A stretch of 52,889 nucleotides of DNA, taken from positions 1-52,889 of the forward strand of contig SAQE01000042.1 of NCBI GenBank assembly GCA_004020545.1. The letters are read 5' to 3'. Source of the DNA: Mesorhizobium sp. Its GTDB lineage: Bacteria; Pseudomonadota; Alphaproteobacteria; Rhizobiales; Rhizobiaceae. The translations under genes and the position numbers were made by a program. The notes beneath the pieces were generated by a model. The model had not been told where the DNA came from, did not search any database, and was given only the letters and a program-made list of their open reading frames with translations. Of this stretch, positions 44,592-52,844 are shown piece by piece; the first letter of the stretch is position 1, and each line of letters opens with the position of its first letter.

Positions 44592-46088
44592 ATGTCCGGC
44601 CTTGCCATGCCCAAGCCAGATGCCGGGACGCTTAACCGGCGCGCCGAGATCGTCGCCGACATGCGCATCATCGTGCCGGGCGAGGGTGTCGTCGACACGG
44701 CCAATGAAATGCGCGCCTTCGAGACCGACGGTCTCACCGCCTACCGGCAATTGCCGCTGGTGGTGGTGCTGCCCGAGACGGTGGCGCAGGTCTCGCGCGT
44801 CTTGAAATACTGCGACGAGCGCAACATCCGCATCGTGCCGCGCGGCTCCGGCACTTCGCTTTCCGGCGGCGCGCTGCCGCTTGAGGATGCGGTGCTTCTG
44901 GTGATGAGCCGCTTCAACCGCATTCTCGCGATCGACTATCCCAACCGCATCGTGGTCGCTCAGCCGGGCGTCACCAATCTCGGCATCACCAACGCCGTCG
45001 AGCAGGAGGGCTTTTACTACGCCCCCGATCCATCCTCCCAGATCGCCTGCTCGATCGGCGGCAACGTCGCGGAGAATTCGGGCGGCGTGCACTGCCTGAA
45101 ATACGGGCTCACCGCCAACAATGTGCTGGGCATCGAGATGGTGCTGATGAACGGCGAGGTGGTTAGGCTCGGCGGCAGCCATCTCGACCAGGAAGGCTAC
45201 GACCTGCTTGGCGTCATGACTGGCTCCGAAGGCCTGCTCGGCGTCGTCACCGAGGTCACCGTGCGCATCCTGAAGAAACCGGAGACGGCGCGCGCGCTGC
45301 TGATCGGCTTCCCGACCAGCGAAAAGGGCGGCCAGTGCGTCGCCGACATCATCGGCGCCGGCATCATACCGGGCGGCATGGAGATGATGGACCGGCCGGC
45401 GATCCACGCGGCGGAAGATTTCGTCCATGCCGGCTATCCGCTCGATGTCGAGGCGCTGCTGATCGTCGAGCTCGACGGGCCGAGCGTCGAGGTCGACCAC
45501 CTGATCGGCCTCGTCGAGGCGATCGCCTACGAGAATGGCTCGACCACCTGCCGCATCTCGCAGTCGGAACAGGAGCGGCTGAGCTTCTGGGCCGGCCGCA
45601 AGGCGGCCTTCCCGGCGGTCGGCCGCATTTCGCCCGACTACTACTGCATGGATGGCACCATCCCGCGCAAGGAACTGCCGCGCGTGCTCGCCGGCATGCG
45701 CGATCTCTCGGAAAAATATGGCCTCGGCGTCGCCAATGTCTTCCATGCCGGCGACGGCAACCTGCACCCGCTGATCCTCTACGACGCCAATGTGCCGGGC
45801 GAGCTCGACAAGGCCGAAAGTTTCGGCGCCGACATCCTGCGCCTTTGCGTCGAGGTTGGCGGCGTCTTGACCGGCGAGCATGGCGTCGGCGTCGAGAAGC
45901 GCGACCTGATGCCGGAAATGTTCAACCAGGTCGACCTCGACCAGCAGATGCGGGTCAAATGCGCCTTCGATCCCAACCATCTGCTCAACCCCGGCAAGGT
46001 CTTCCCTCAATTACGCAGGTGCGCCGAGCTCGGCCGCATGCACGTGCATCGCGGGCAGATCGCGTTTCCGGACATTCCGAGGTTTTGA
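44592..46088 (+). CDS. glcD: glycolate oxidase, FAD-linked subunit
   Basis: This 498-residue flavoprotein oxidises glycolate to glyoxylate as part of GlcDEF. The PP-loop FAD domain is clear (IRIVPRGSGTSLSGGALPLE, then DPSSQIACSIGGNVAENSGG and YGLTANNVLGIEMVLMNGEV). The C-terminal substrate domain has NVFHAGDGNLHPLILYD, LTGEHGVGVEKRDLM and FDPNHLLNPGKVFP. I chose the ATG at 44592 behind GGAGGA. First gene of glcDE-(membrane protein)-glcF. Glyoxylate from this enzyme joins the pool made by AceA. Confidence 0.95.
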   Translation: MSGLAMPKPDAGTLNRRAEIVADMRIIVPGEGVVDTANEMRAFETDGLTAYRQLPLVVVLPETVAQVSRVLKYCDERNIRIVPRGSGTSLSGGALPLEDAVLLVMSRFNRILAIDYPNRIVVAQPGVTNLGITNAVEQEGFYYAPDPSSQIACSIGGNVAENSGGVHCLKYGLTANNVLGIEMVLMNGEVVRLGGSHLDQEGYDLLGVMTGSEGLLGVVTEVTVRILKKPETARALLIGFPTSEKGGQCVADIIGAGIIPGGMEMMDRPAIHAAEDFVHAGYPLDVEALLIVELDGPSVEVDHLIGLVEAIAYENGSTTCRISQSEQERLSFWAGRKAAFPAVGRISPDYYCMDGTIPRKELPRVLAGMRDLSEKYGLGVANVFHAGDGNLHPLILYDANVPGELDKAESFGADILRLCVEVGGVLTGEHGVGVEKRDLMPEMFNQVDLDQQMRVKCAFDPNHLLNPGKVFPQLRRCAELGRMHVHRGQIAFPDIPRF

Positions 46089-46111
46089 ATGGATACGCTG
46101 GCGCTTGAACA

Positions 46112-46264
46112 CCCCCCTCTGTCCTGCCGGACATCTCCCCCGCAAGGGGGGAGATTGGCAGTTTTGGCGCCCCGCACTTCCTTCGACGTTGAAGATTGGC
46201 GAAACCCGACGCGACGTCTAATCTCCCCCCTAGAGGGGGAGATGTCCGGCAGGACAGAGGGGGG
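46112..46264. repeat. 153-bp element with perfect 29-bp inverted ends
   Basis: The 29 bases at 46112-46140 (beginning CCCCCCTCTGTCCTGCCGGA) recur exactly inverted at 46236-46264. Further C/G palindromy lies just inside (CCCCGCAAGGGGGG; CCCCCCTAGAGGGGGA). It fills the glcD-glcE gap. It has the look of a miniature inverted-repeat element with no coding capacity. Confidence 0.85.
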
Positions 46265-46312
46265 TGCGAAGGAACGTGGCCTTTCCGTATTCGCAGACTG
46301 GTTATCCTGCTG

Positions 46313-47569
46313 ATGACCACCTTCACCCCATCCTCACCCGCCGAAGTCCTCTCCACCGTCCAATGGGCCGCCGCAGAAGAATCGCCGCTGGAAATCCTCG
46401 GCCATGGCTCGAAGCGCGGCATCGGCCGTCCGCTGCAGACCGAGCACACGCTCGATCTCTCGAAGCTCACCGGCGTCACCCTCTATGAGCCGGCCGAGCT
46501 GGTGCTGTCGGCACACGCCGGCACGCCGCTTGCCGAAATCGAAAAGCTGCTCGCCGAAAACGGCCAGCAATTCGCCTTCGAGCCGATGGACTATCGTGCG
46601 CTGCTTGGCGGCGAGCCGGGCAGGGGCACGATCGGTGGCGTGCTGGCTTCGAACTTGTCCGGCCCGCGGCGGCTGAAGGCGGGCGCGGCGCGGGACCATA
46701 TCCTTGGCGTCGCCGCCGTCTCCGGCCGCGGCGAGGCCTTCAAGTCGGGCGGCCGCGTCGTCAAGAACGTCACCGGCTACGATCTTTCCAAGCTGATGGC
46801 GGGGAGCTGGGGCACGCTCGCGGTGTTGACCGACGTCACCTTCAAGGTCCTGCCCGCGGCCGAGACCGAGGTCACTTTGGCCATCCGCGGCCTGCTCGAC
46901 GATGCCGCCGTCGCCGCCATGGCGCTGGCGCTGGGCTCCAGCGCCGAAGTTTCGAGTGCGGCTCATCTGCCCGAGCGGATCGCCGCGCGCGTCGCCGCCG
47001 GCCATCTCGGCAGCGACGCCGCGACGCTGCTGCGCGTCGAAGGTTTTGGCCCGTCGGTCGTCTATCGCATCGAGGCATTGCGGAAGCTGCTCGGCAAGGC
47101 CGGTCCGCTGCAGGAGATCGCCGGCGAGGCCTCGAAAACCATCTGGCGCGACATCCGCGATTGCGCGCCCTTCGCCGATGGTGGCGCAAGACCGGTCTGG
47201 CGCGTGTCGATGGCGCCGTCGCATGCGCACCATATGGTGATGGCGCTGCGCATGCAGGCGGCTGTCGACGCCTTCTACGACTGGCAGGGCGGGCTGGTGT
47301 GGCTCTCGATGCGGGAGGATGACCCGGAGGCGGGGCTGCTGCGCGGGCTGATCCGGAAGTTTGGCGGCGGCCATGCGACGCTGGTGCGGGCGTCTGCCTC
47401 GCATCGCGCGGCGCTGCCGGTGTTCGAACCGCAGCCGCCGCATCTTGCGGCGCTGTCGGCGCGGCTTAAGGCCGAGTTCGATCCGAAGCAGATTCTCAAC
47501 CCCGGCCGCATGGCGCCGGGTGCCGGCTCTGCTACTCTTCCTCGGTCAACGGAGGGAGCAGCACCATGA
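46313..47569 (+). CDS. glcE: glycolate oxidase subunit with FAD-binding domain
   Basis: This 418-residue protein is related to GlcD but shorter. It has EILGHGSKRGIGRPLQTEHT, ELVLSAHAGTPLAEIEKLLA, GRGTIGGVLASNLSGPRRLK and GGRVVKNVTGYDLSKLMAGS, the GlcE signatures. It ends with FDPKQILNPGRMAPG. It forms the FAD-containing partner of GlcD. The start is the ATG at 46313 (MTTFTPSSPAEV), just after the repeat element, with a poor ribosome site. The longer frame from 46196 would translate the repeat and is rejected. The stop overlaps the next start. Confidence 0.92.
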   Translation: MTTFTPSSPAEVLSTVQWAAAEESPLEILGHGSKRGIGRPLQTEHTLDLSKLTGVTLYEPAELVLSAHAGTPLAEIEKLLAENGQQFAFEPMDYRALLGGEPGRGTIGGVLASNLSGPRRLKAGAARDHILGVAAVSGRGEAFKSGGRVVKNVTGYDLSKLMAGSWGTLAVLTDVTFKVLPAAETEVTLAIRGLLDDAAVAAMALALGSSAEVSSAAHLPERIAARVAAGHLGSDAATLLRVEGFGPSVVYRIEALRKLLGKAGPLQEIAGEASKTIWRDIRDCAPFADGGARPVWRVSMAPSHAHHMVMALRMQAAVDAFYDWQGGLVWLSMREDDPEAGLLRGLIRKFGGGHATLVRASASHRAALPVFEPQPPHLAALSARLKAEFDPKQILNPGRMAPGAGSATLPRSTEGAAP

Positions 47570-47955
47570 GCAATACCAATCCAGGCCCGGGCAGCGGACA
47601 GCGTCAAACCGACCGCTGGCTTGAGCCGGGTCAGACCAACGCGCTGGTCATCTACATTCTTTATCTCGCCAGCCTTGTCATCGGCGTGACCGGCATTATC
47701 GGCATCGTGCTTGCCTACATCAATCGCGGCAAGGCGGGCGGCTTCGTCGAAAGCCACTACACATTCCTGATCAGGACGTTCTGGATCGGCCTTCTCTACG
47801 CGCTGATCTCGGTGGTCCTGATGATGCTCGCGATCGGCTTCCTGCTGATGTTCGCGGTCGCTGTCTGGTTCATCGTGCGCTGCATTCTCGGCCTCCAGGC
47901 GCTGCAGCGCGGCGAGCCTGTCAAGGACCCGCAAAGCTGGCTTCTGGGACTGTAA
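47566..47955 (+). CDS. small DUF4870-like membrane protein inside the glc operon
   Basis: This 129-residue protein has a polar N-terminus and three or four membrane helices (LVIYILYLASLVIGVTGIIG; FWIGLLYALISVVLMMLAIG; FLLMFAVAVWFIVRCILGLQ), ending with QRGEPVKDPQSW. The pattern is that of COG3671/DUF4870 proteins of unknown function. Its ATG overlaps the glcE stop (ATGA) with GGAGGGAGCAG upstream, and glcF begins 11 bases after its stop. It is thus tightly built into the operon, although it is not a known glycolate oxidase part. Confidence 0.85.
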   Translation: MSNTNPGPGSGQRQTDRWLEPGQTNALVIYILYLASLVIGVTGIIGIVLAYINRGKAGGFVESHYTFLIRTFWIGLLYALISVVLMMLAIGFLLMFAVAVWFIVRCILGLQALQRGEPVKDPQSWLLGL

Positions 47956-47965
47956 GGATTTTTGT

Positions 47966-49291
47966 GTGCAGACCAATTTCTCCCTTGCCCAGCTTGCCGA
48001 TCCGCATGTCGCGGAATCGGAAAAGATCCTGCGCAAATGCGTGCATTGCGGCTTCTGCACCGCCACTTGTCCGACCTATGTGACGCTGGGCAATGAGCTC
48101 GATTCACCGCGCGGCCGCATCTATCTCATCAAGGACATGCTGGAGAACGGCCGGCCGGCGGACAAGGAGATCGTCACCCATATCGACCGCTGCCTGTCCT
48201 GCCTAGCCTGCATGACGACATGCCCCTCGGGCGTGAACTACATGCATCTGGTCGACCATGCCCGCGCCCATATCGAGAAGACCTACAGGCGCCCGCTGCT
48301 CGATCGGTTGACCCGCGCCGTACTGGCCTTCGTGCTGCCTTACCCGGGCCGCTTCCGCGCCGCGCTGAAACTGGCCGGGCTCGGCAGGCCGTTCATCGGC
48401 CTGTTCGAGAAGCTGCCGGCGCTGAGGCCGGTCGCCGCCATGCTGAAGCTCGCACCCTCGTCGATCCCGCCGGCGTCGCCGACGGCTTCACCCGGTACAC
48501 ATGCCGGCCAGGGCGTAAAGCGCGGCCGCGTCGCCATCCTCACTGGCTGCGCGCAGTCTGTGCTCGATCCGGCCATCAACGAGGCGACCGTCTCGCTGCT
48601 GACAAGGCTGGGCATCGAGGTCGTGGTGCCGGAAGGCGAAGGCTGCTGCGGCGCGCTCGTCCATCACATGGGCCGCGAGGATCAGGCCCTTGCCTCGGCG
48701 AGGCAAAATGTCGACGCCTGGACGCGCGCCATCGACCAGGGCGGGCTCGACGCCGTCATCATCACCGCGTCCGGCTGCGGCACCACGATCAAGGATTACG
48801 GCTTCATGCTGCGCCTCGACCCCGCCTATGCCGACAAAGCGGCGCGCGTTTCGGCGCTGGCCAAGGACATCACCGAATATCTTGCCGCTCTCGATCTGCC
48901 CGAGCCGGTGCGCAAGCCGGGCACGATCGTTGCCTATCACTCCGCCTGCTCGATGCAGCACGGCCAGAAGATCACGCGCCAGCCGAAGGAGCTTCTTGCC
49001 AGGGCAGGCTTCGTCGTGCGCGAGCCGCGCGAAGGCCATCTCTGCTGCGGCTCGGCCGGCACCTACAACATTCTGCAATCAGAGATTTCCGCCAGGCTGC
49101 GCGATCGCAAGGTGAAGAATATCGAAGCGACGGGCGCTTCAGTTGTCGCCACCGGCAATATCGGCTGCATCACCCAGATCGCGTCCGCAGCGAAGCTGCC
49201 GGTGGTCCATACGGTGAAGCTGCTCGACTGGGCCTATGGCGGGCCAAGGCCGGAAGGCATTCCCGAAGAGAGGCTGGCCGCGGCGGAGTAG
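47966..49291 (+). CDS. glcF: glycolate oxidase iron-sulfur subunit
   Basis: This 441-residue protein has two N-terminal 4Fe-4S clusters, CVHCGFCTATCP (about residue 25) and CLSCLACMTTCP (about 75). Two CCG domains follow (GEGCCGALVHHMG and GHLCCGSAGTYN), with the cysteine-rich segment HSACSMQHGQ between. It carries electrons from GlcDE to the membrane chain. The start is GTG 47966 with AAGGA upstream. Last gene of the glc operon, convergent with folD nine bases later. Confidence 0.95.
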   Translation: MQTNFSLAQLADPHVAESEKILRKCVHCGFCTATCPTYVTLGNELDSPRGRIYLIKDMLENGRPADKEIVTHIDRCLSCLACMTTCPSGVNYMHLVDHARAHIEKTYRRPLLDRLTRAVLAFVLPYPGRFRAALKLAGLGRPFIGLFEKLPALRPVAAMLKLAPSSIPPASPTASPGTHAGQGVKRGRVAILTGCAQSVLDPAINEATVSLLTRLGIEVVVPEGEGCCGALVHHMGREDQALASARQNVDAWTRAIDQGGLDAVIITASGCGTTIKDYGFMLRLDPAYADKAARVSALAKDITEYLAALDLPEPVRKPGTIVAYHSACSMQHGQKITRQPKELLARAGFVVREPREGHLCCGSAGTYNILQSEISARLRDRKVKNIEATGASVVATGNIGCITQIASAAKLPVVHTVKLLDWAYGGPRPEGIPEERLAAAE

Positions 49292-49300
49292 TTCGCGCGC

Positions 49301-50221
49301 CTACTCAGCCGCAAGCTGGTCGGACACGCCGTAGGTCGCGCGGTAGAGCGCGCGCTGGCGGTTGAGCGCCACCATGGTGTTGCGCAGCAGGATCGCCACC
49401 GTCAGCGGGCCGACACCGCCCGGCACCGGCGTGATCCAGGAGGCCACCTCCTTGACGCTCTCGGTGTCGACGTCGCCGACGATACGGCTTTCGCCTTCCG
49501 GGCCGATCTCCGAATTGATGCCGATGTCGATGACGCAGGCTCCCGGCTTCACCATGTCGGCCTTGATCAGCCGCGGCTTGCCGACGGCGACGAACAATGC
49601 GTCGGCGCGCCGCGCATGTGCCGCCACCGAGCGTGTCATGTGATGGCACACCGTCACCGTCGCGCCCTCGCTCATCAACAGGAAGGCGATCGGCTTGCCG
49701 ACGATCTCGGAATGGCCGACGACGACCACCTCCAACCCCTTGAGATCGAGGCCGGTTTCCTTGAGCAGCTCAACGGAAGCGGCCGCCGTGCAGGGCGCGA
49801 GATCGAGCTGGTTGTAGACGATGTTGCCGATCGAGGCCGGATGCATGCCCTCGACGTCCTTCAGCGGATGCACCGCCGCCTGCAGCGTCTTGATCGGGAT
49901 ATGCGCCGGCACCGGCCGCTGGATGATGATGCCGGTGACGCGCGGGTCGGCGTTGAGGCCGTGGATCGCCGCTTCCAACTCGCCCGCCGTGATGTCGGCG
50001 GCAAAGCGCCTCTCCTCGAAGCCGATGCCGGCAAGCTCGGCCTTGGAGCGCTGGTTGCGCACATAGACTTCGACCGCCGCTATGTCGCCGACGGTGATCG
50101 AGACGAGCTTCGGCGGAAAGCCTTCGGCCGTGGCAATCGCCGCGTCCTCACGCACGGAAGCGATGATGCGCTGGGCGACCGGACCACCCCGGAGACAGCG
50201 GCTGTTGTCGGACCGGGACAT
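49301..50221 (-). CDS. folD: FolD-family methylene-THF dehydrogenase/cyclohydrolase, atypical active site
   Basis: This 306-residue protein aligns with E. coli FolD end to end: VTGIIIQRPVPAHI, HPLKDVEGMHP, VVVVGHSEIVGKPIAFLL (Rossmann nucleotide site), DALFVAVGKPRLI and SWITPVPGGVGPLTVAILL. The catalytic Y-x-x-x-K is YVRNQ: Tyr53 is present but the Lys is Gln57, and a second Lys is Ser59. The Asp of KDVDG is Glu124. In the human enzyme Lys-to-Gln at this position is reported to abolish cyclohydrolase but keep dehydrogenase activity. It is thus probably a secondary FolD with one activity, or one for a related C1 carrier. I chose the ATG at 50221 (MSRSDNSRCL); the longer frame is not conserved-looking. 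Confidence 0.85.
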   Translation of the reverse strand: MSRSDNSRCLRGGPVAQRIIASVREDAAIATAEGFPPKLVSITVGDIAAVEVYVRNQRSKAELAGIGFEERRFAADITAGELEAAIHGLNADPRVTGIIIQRPVPAHIPIKTLQAAVHPLKDVEGMHPASIGNIVYNQLDLAPCTAAASVELLKETGLDLKGLEVVVVGHSEIVGKPIAFLLMSEGATVTVCHHMTRSVAAHARRADALFVAVGKPRLIKADMVKPGACVIDIGINSEIGPEGESRIVGDVDTESVKEVASWITPVPGGVGPLTVAILLRNTMVALNRQRALYRATYGVSDQLAAE

Positions 50222-50349
50222 GACTGTGACCTTTGGGGCTGGAACCGTTGGCGTGGGAAATTGTGCGCTGCAATAGCAGAGGACGGCCGGGAAATCAGCC
50301 CCCCAAAACGAAACGGCCTGCTTTCGGCGCGACCTGCCGCCAGCCGTGA

Positions 50350-50388
50350 AAAGCGAAAAGGGCAGCGCGGTTTCCCGTGCTGCCCTTT
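50350..50388 (-). terminator. hairpin terminator downstream of the L,D-transpeptidase gene
   Basis: A 10-bp stem AAAGGGCAGC/GCTGCCCTTT has a 12-base loop and is followed on the minus strand by TCGCTTTTC. It lies in the 310-base gap between folD and the transpeptidase gene. The rest of that gap holds the folD promoter and nothing else recognised. Confidence 0.65.
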
Positions 50389-50531
50389 CGTGACTGGCCG
50401 TATCCCCACACGGCCCGTCCCCCGTATTCGTTGCCAGTCTAAGCACGTCTCCCAAAAGCGCGCTATGGCTTCAGAGCAACAGCAAGCGCCAAAAACGCCT
50501 CAGCTGCGCCTTACTGGCTGATGCGCAGTGA

Positions 50532-51272
50532 CTATATCACCTCGACCGTCGTTCCGACTTTCACGCGCTCGTAAAGGTCGACGACGTCCTCGTTGCGCAT
50601 GCGGATGCAACCGGAAGACACCGCGCCGCCGATCGTCCACGGCTGGTTGGTGCCGTGGATGCGGTATTCGGTGGTGCCGAGATAGAGCGCGCGCGCGCCG
50701 AGCGGGTTCTCGATGCCGCCGGCGAGATAGGTCGGCAGGTAGCGGCCCTTGGCCGCCTCGCGCTTGATCATCACGGCTGGCGGGCGCCAGTCCGGCCACA
50801 CCTTCTTGTCGGTGATCTTGTGGGTGCCCGACCATTCGAAGCCAGGCTTGCCGGTGCCGACGCCGTAGCGCCGCGCCTTGCCGTCCTTCTCGACCAGATA
50901 GAGGAAGTTCTGGTGGGTATCGATGACGATGGTGCCGGCCTTCTGCGGGCCGTCATAGGCCACTTCCTGCGGCAGGTAGATCGGATTGATCTGCGGCCGC
51001 ATCGCCATGCGCTTGGCGGGCTGCTGCACGGCCGCCGTCCGCTGCTGGTCGGGCTGCGCCTGGAAAAGCCGCCGCGGCTGCTGCTGCGTCGCCTGCCGGG
51101 TCGGGCGCACGATGCCGGGCGCGTGGCCGAGCTGCAGCACCCAGGGCGCCGAAAGGTCGGGGCTCACCATCACCGGCGGCCTGTCGGCATAACGGTCACC
51201 GGCAAGTGAGGTCGTCGCGCCGGCGGCAAGAACCGCGGCTGCGCCGAGCAGTAAACTGAACGCTGTCTTCAT
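50532..51272 (-). CDS. L,D-transpeptidase (YkuD domain)
   Basis: This 246-residue periplasmic enzyme forms 3-3 crosslinks in peptidoglycan or attaches proteins to it. The signal peptide is MKTAFSLLLGAAAVLAAGAT, then SLAGD. A Gln/Arg/Pro-rich linker (about 55-90) leads to the YkuD domain (about 110-245). The catalytic motif is intact: YRIHGTNQPWTIGGAVSSGC, with Cys, followed by IRMRNEDVVDLY. The domain start GTIVIDTHQNFLYLVEKDGK is typical. Monocistronic, with a hairpin terminator downstream. Confidence 0.93.
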   Translation of the reverse strand: MKTAFSLLLGAAAVLAAGATTSLAGDRYADRPPVMVSPDLSAPWVLQLGHAPGIVRPTRQATQQQPRRLFQAQPDQQRTAAVQQPAKRMAMRPQINPIYLPQEVAYDGPQKAGTIVIDTHQNFLYLVEKDGKARRYGVGTGKPGFEWSGTHKITDKKVWPDWRPPAVMIKREAAKGRYLPTYLAGGIENPLGARALYLGTTEYRIHGTNQPWTIGGAVSSGCIRMRNEDVVDLYERVKVGTTVEVI

Positions 51273-51481
51273 CGGAACGCCCCTTGATAGTCGAACTCGT
51301 CCGAGGGAGTGCCCTCGGCTTGGCGATCCTTGGCAAGCAGCGGCAACCGAAACATGAATCGGAATGCGTAAAATGCCGACTTGTCAGTAAACCTTTTGGT
51401 GTGGTTACCGACCGGTTCAGGAATCTGGTAAAGCCGCGGTAAAACGGGCGCCGAGGCGCATTAACGAACGGATTTGTGGCA

Positions 51482-52120
51482 ATGGGAAATGAAAATGCCG
51501 GCCTGCTCGACGGCCCCGACGGCAAGGCGCGCTGCTTCTGGCACGGCAATTTGCCGGACTATCTTCACTACCACGATCATGAATGGGGCCGGCCGGTAAC
51601 GGACGATCGCCGGCTGTTCGAAAAAATCTGCCTCGAAGGTTTCCAGTCCGGCCTGTCGTGGCTGACCATCCTGCGCAAGCGCGAGAATTTCCGCGAGGCT
51701 TTTGCCAATTTCGACTTCGACAAGGTGGCTCGCTTCACCGATCATGATGTCGAGCGCCTGCTCGGCAATGCCGGCATCATCCGCCATCGCGGCAAGATCG
51801 CCTCGACCATCAACAACGCCAAGCGCGCCCGCGAGATGGCCGATGAATTCGGTTCTTTAGCCGCCTGGTTCTGGAAGTTCGAGCCGAGTCCCGACGAGCG
51901 GCCCGAAATCGTCGACCTCGCGCATCTGCGCGCCAATCCGACGACGGCGGTCTCGGTCAGGATCTCCAAGGAACTGAAGAAGCGCGGCTGGAGCTTCGTC
52001 GGCCCGACCACCGTCTATGCCTTCATGCAGGCGATGGGCCTGGTCAACGACCATCTCGAAGGCTGCGTGTGCCGGGCGGAGGTGGAGAAGGAGCGGAAGA
52101 CGTTCAAAAGGCCGAAGTAG
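51482..52120 (+). CDS. tag: DNA-3-methyladenine glycosylase I
   Basis: This protein of about 212 residues excises 3-methyladenine from alkylated DNA. The zinc ligands are recognisable: Cys in KARCFWHGN and His in YHDHEWGRP at the N-terminus, then VNDHLEGCVCR at the C-terminus. The helix-hairpin-helix glycosylase core has FEKICLEGFQSGLSWLTILR with the catalytic Glu. I prefer the ATG at 51482; an in-frame GTG two codons earlier is also possible. The ribosome site is weak. The C-terminus is basic (EKERKTFKRPK). Confidence 0.93.
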   Translation: MGNENAGLLDGPDGKARCFWHGNLPDYLHYHDHEWGRPVTDDRRLFEKICLEGFQSGLSWLTILRKRENFREAFANFDFDKVARFTDHDVERLLGNAGIIRHRGKIASTINNAKRAREMADEFGSLAAWFWKFEPSPDERPEIVDLAHLRANPTTAVSVRISKELKKRGWSFVGPTTVYAFMQAMGLVNDHLEGCVCRAEVEKERKTFKRPK

Positions 52121-52124
52121 CGTC

Positions 52125-52250
52125 ACCTCTACCTCCCCCTCGTGGGGAGGTCGCGCCGAAGGCGCGGGTGGGGGTAAGAAAAACTGCCGCTCGGTACCCC
52201 CACCCCGACGCTGCGCGTCGACCCTCCCCACAAGGGGGAGGGTGGAGAAT
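52125..52250. repeat. palindromic C/G-rich intergenic repeat
   Basis: Several inverted words are present: CCTCCCCCTCGTGGGGAGG, GGGTGGGGGTA against TACCCCCACCCC, and CCTCCCC against GGGGGAGG near the end. Related to the element at 44365-44470. It follows the tag stop and may end its transcript. Confidence 0.75.
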
Positions 52251-52260
52251 ATGGAGAATA

Positions 52261-52500
52261 TCAGACGCCGCCGGCGCCCCTCAAAAACAGCCCGGCAAGG
52301 ATGGCCGCCACGGCCGCGAAGGCCGGGTAGATCACCAGCAGCCCGGTCATCAACGCATCGCGCATCGTCGGCTTTTGCGCTTCCGCCCCAACCTCGAACG
52401 GCCCGGCCGGCTGCTGTGCCACCTTCAGCGTGAAACTGCCGGCCGGCCGCAGCTTGGCGATTGGCTTGCCGTCATCGACAATGTCTTCCGCCTTGATCAT
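52261..52500 (-). CDS. small membrane protein of unknown function
   Basis: This 79-residue protein has a polar N-terminal half (MIKAEDIVDDGKPIAKLRPA, then SFTLKVAQQ) and one strong C-terminal helix (LLVIYPAFAAVAAILAGLFL), ending GAGGV. It is probably inserted with the N-terminal part in the cytoplasm. AAGGGG lies about ten bases before the ATG. No family recognised. It is convergent with tag across a repeat. Confidence 0.6.
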   Translation of the reverse strand: MIKAEDIVDDGKPIAKLRPAGSFTLKVAQQPAGPFEVGAEAQKPTMRDALMTGLLVIYPAFAAVAAILAGLFLRGAGGV

Positions 52501-52693
52501 GGCCCCGAACCCCTTGTTTCGGCGCGCTTTATCGTCCCGGATTGTGTCGGCACCATGCCGCGCCGGTGGCGGAATTGTTTCGTTTTTGGCGTGGTTCGTT
52601 TCGAACGGTGCGGGGCTCCTGAAACGTTCGAGGGCGGAGATTGGCGTTAACTTGGTCGTCCGTTGGCGCCGCCCCTCATCGCCCTGCCGGGCA

Positions 52694-52832
52694 CTTCTCC
52701 CCGTATAGTTCCCCGTATAGTGACGGGGAGAAGGACGCCGTCATCGCCGATTTCGCCAATCTCAAACGCTGCAAGGACCGCGCCAACAGTCGCGACAGTC
52801 CCCTTCTCCCCGTCACTATACGGGGAGAAGGT
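52694..52832. repeat. element with perfect 24-bp inverted repeats
   Basis: The 24 bases at 52711-52734 (CCCCGTATAGTGACGGGGAG then AAGG) recur exactly inverted at 52802-52825 around a 67-base centre. A partial extra copy, CTTCTCCCCGTATAG, stands at 52694-52708. There is no gene in the surrounding 52501-52889 region. Confidence 0.8.
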
Positions 52833-52844
52833 GCCGGTGTCCGA

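Noticed and set aside
46196-46312. N-terminal extension of GlcE through the inverted-repeat element
   Set aside because: It would translate palindromic repeat DNA; GlcE homology begins at the ATG at 46313.
49616-50521. 301-codon plus-strand frame opposite folD
   Set aside because: No domain; antisense to a clear FolD-family gene and crossing its terminator region.
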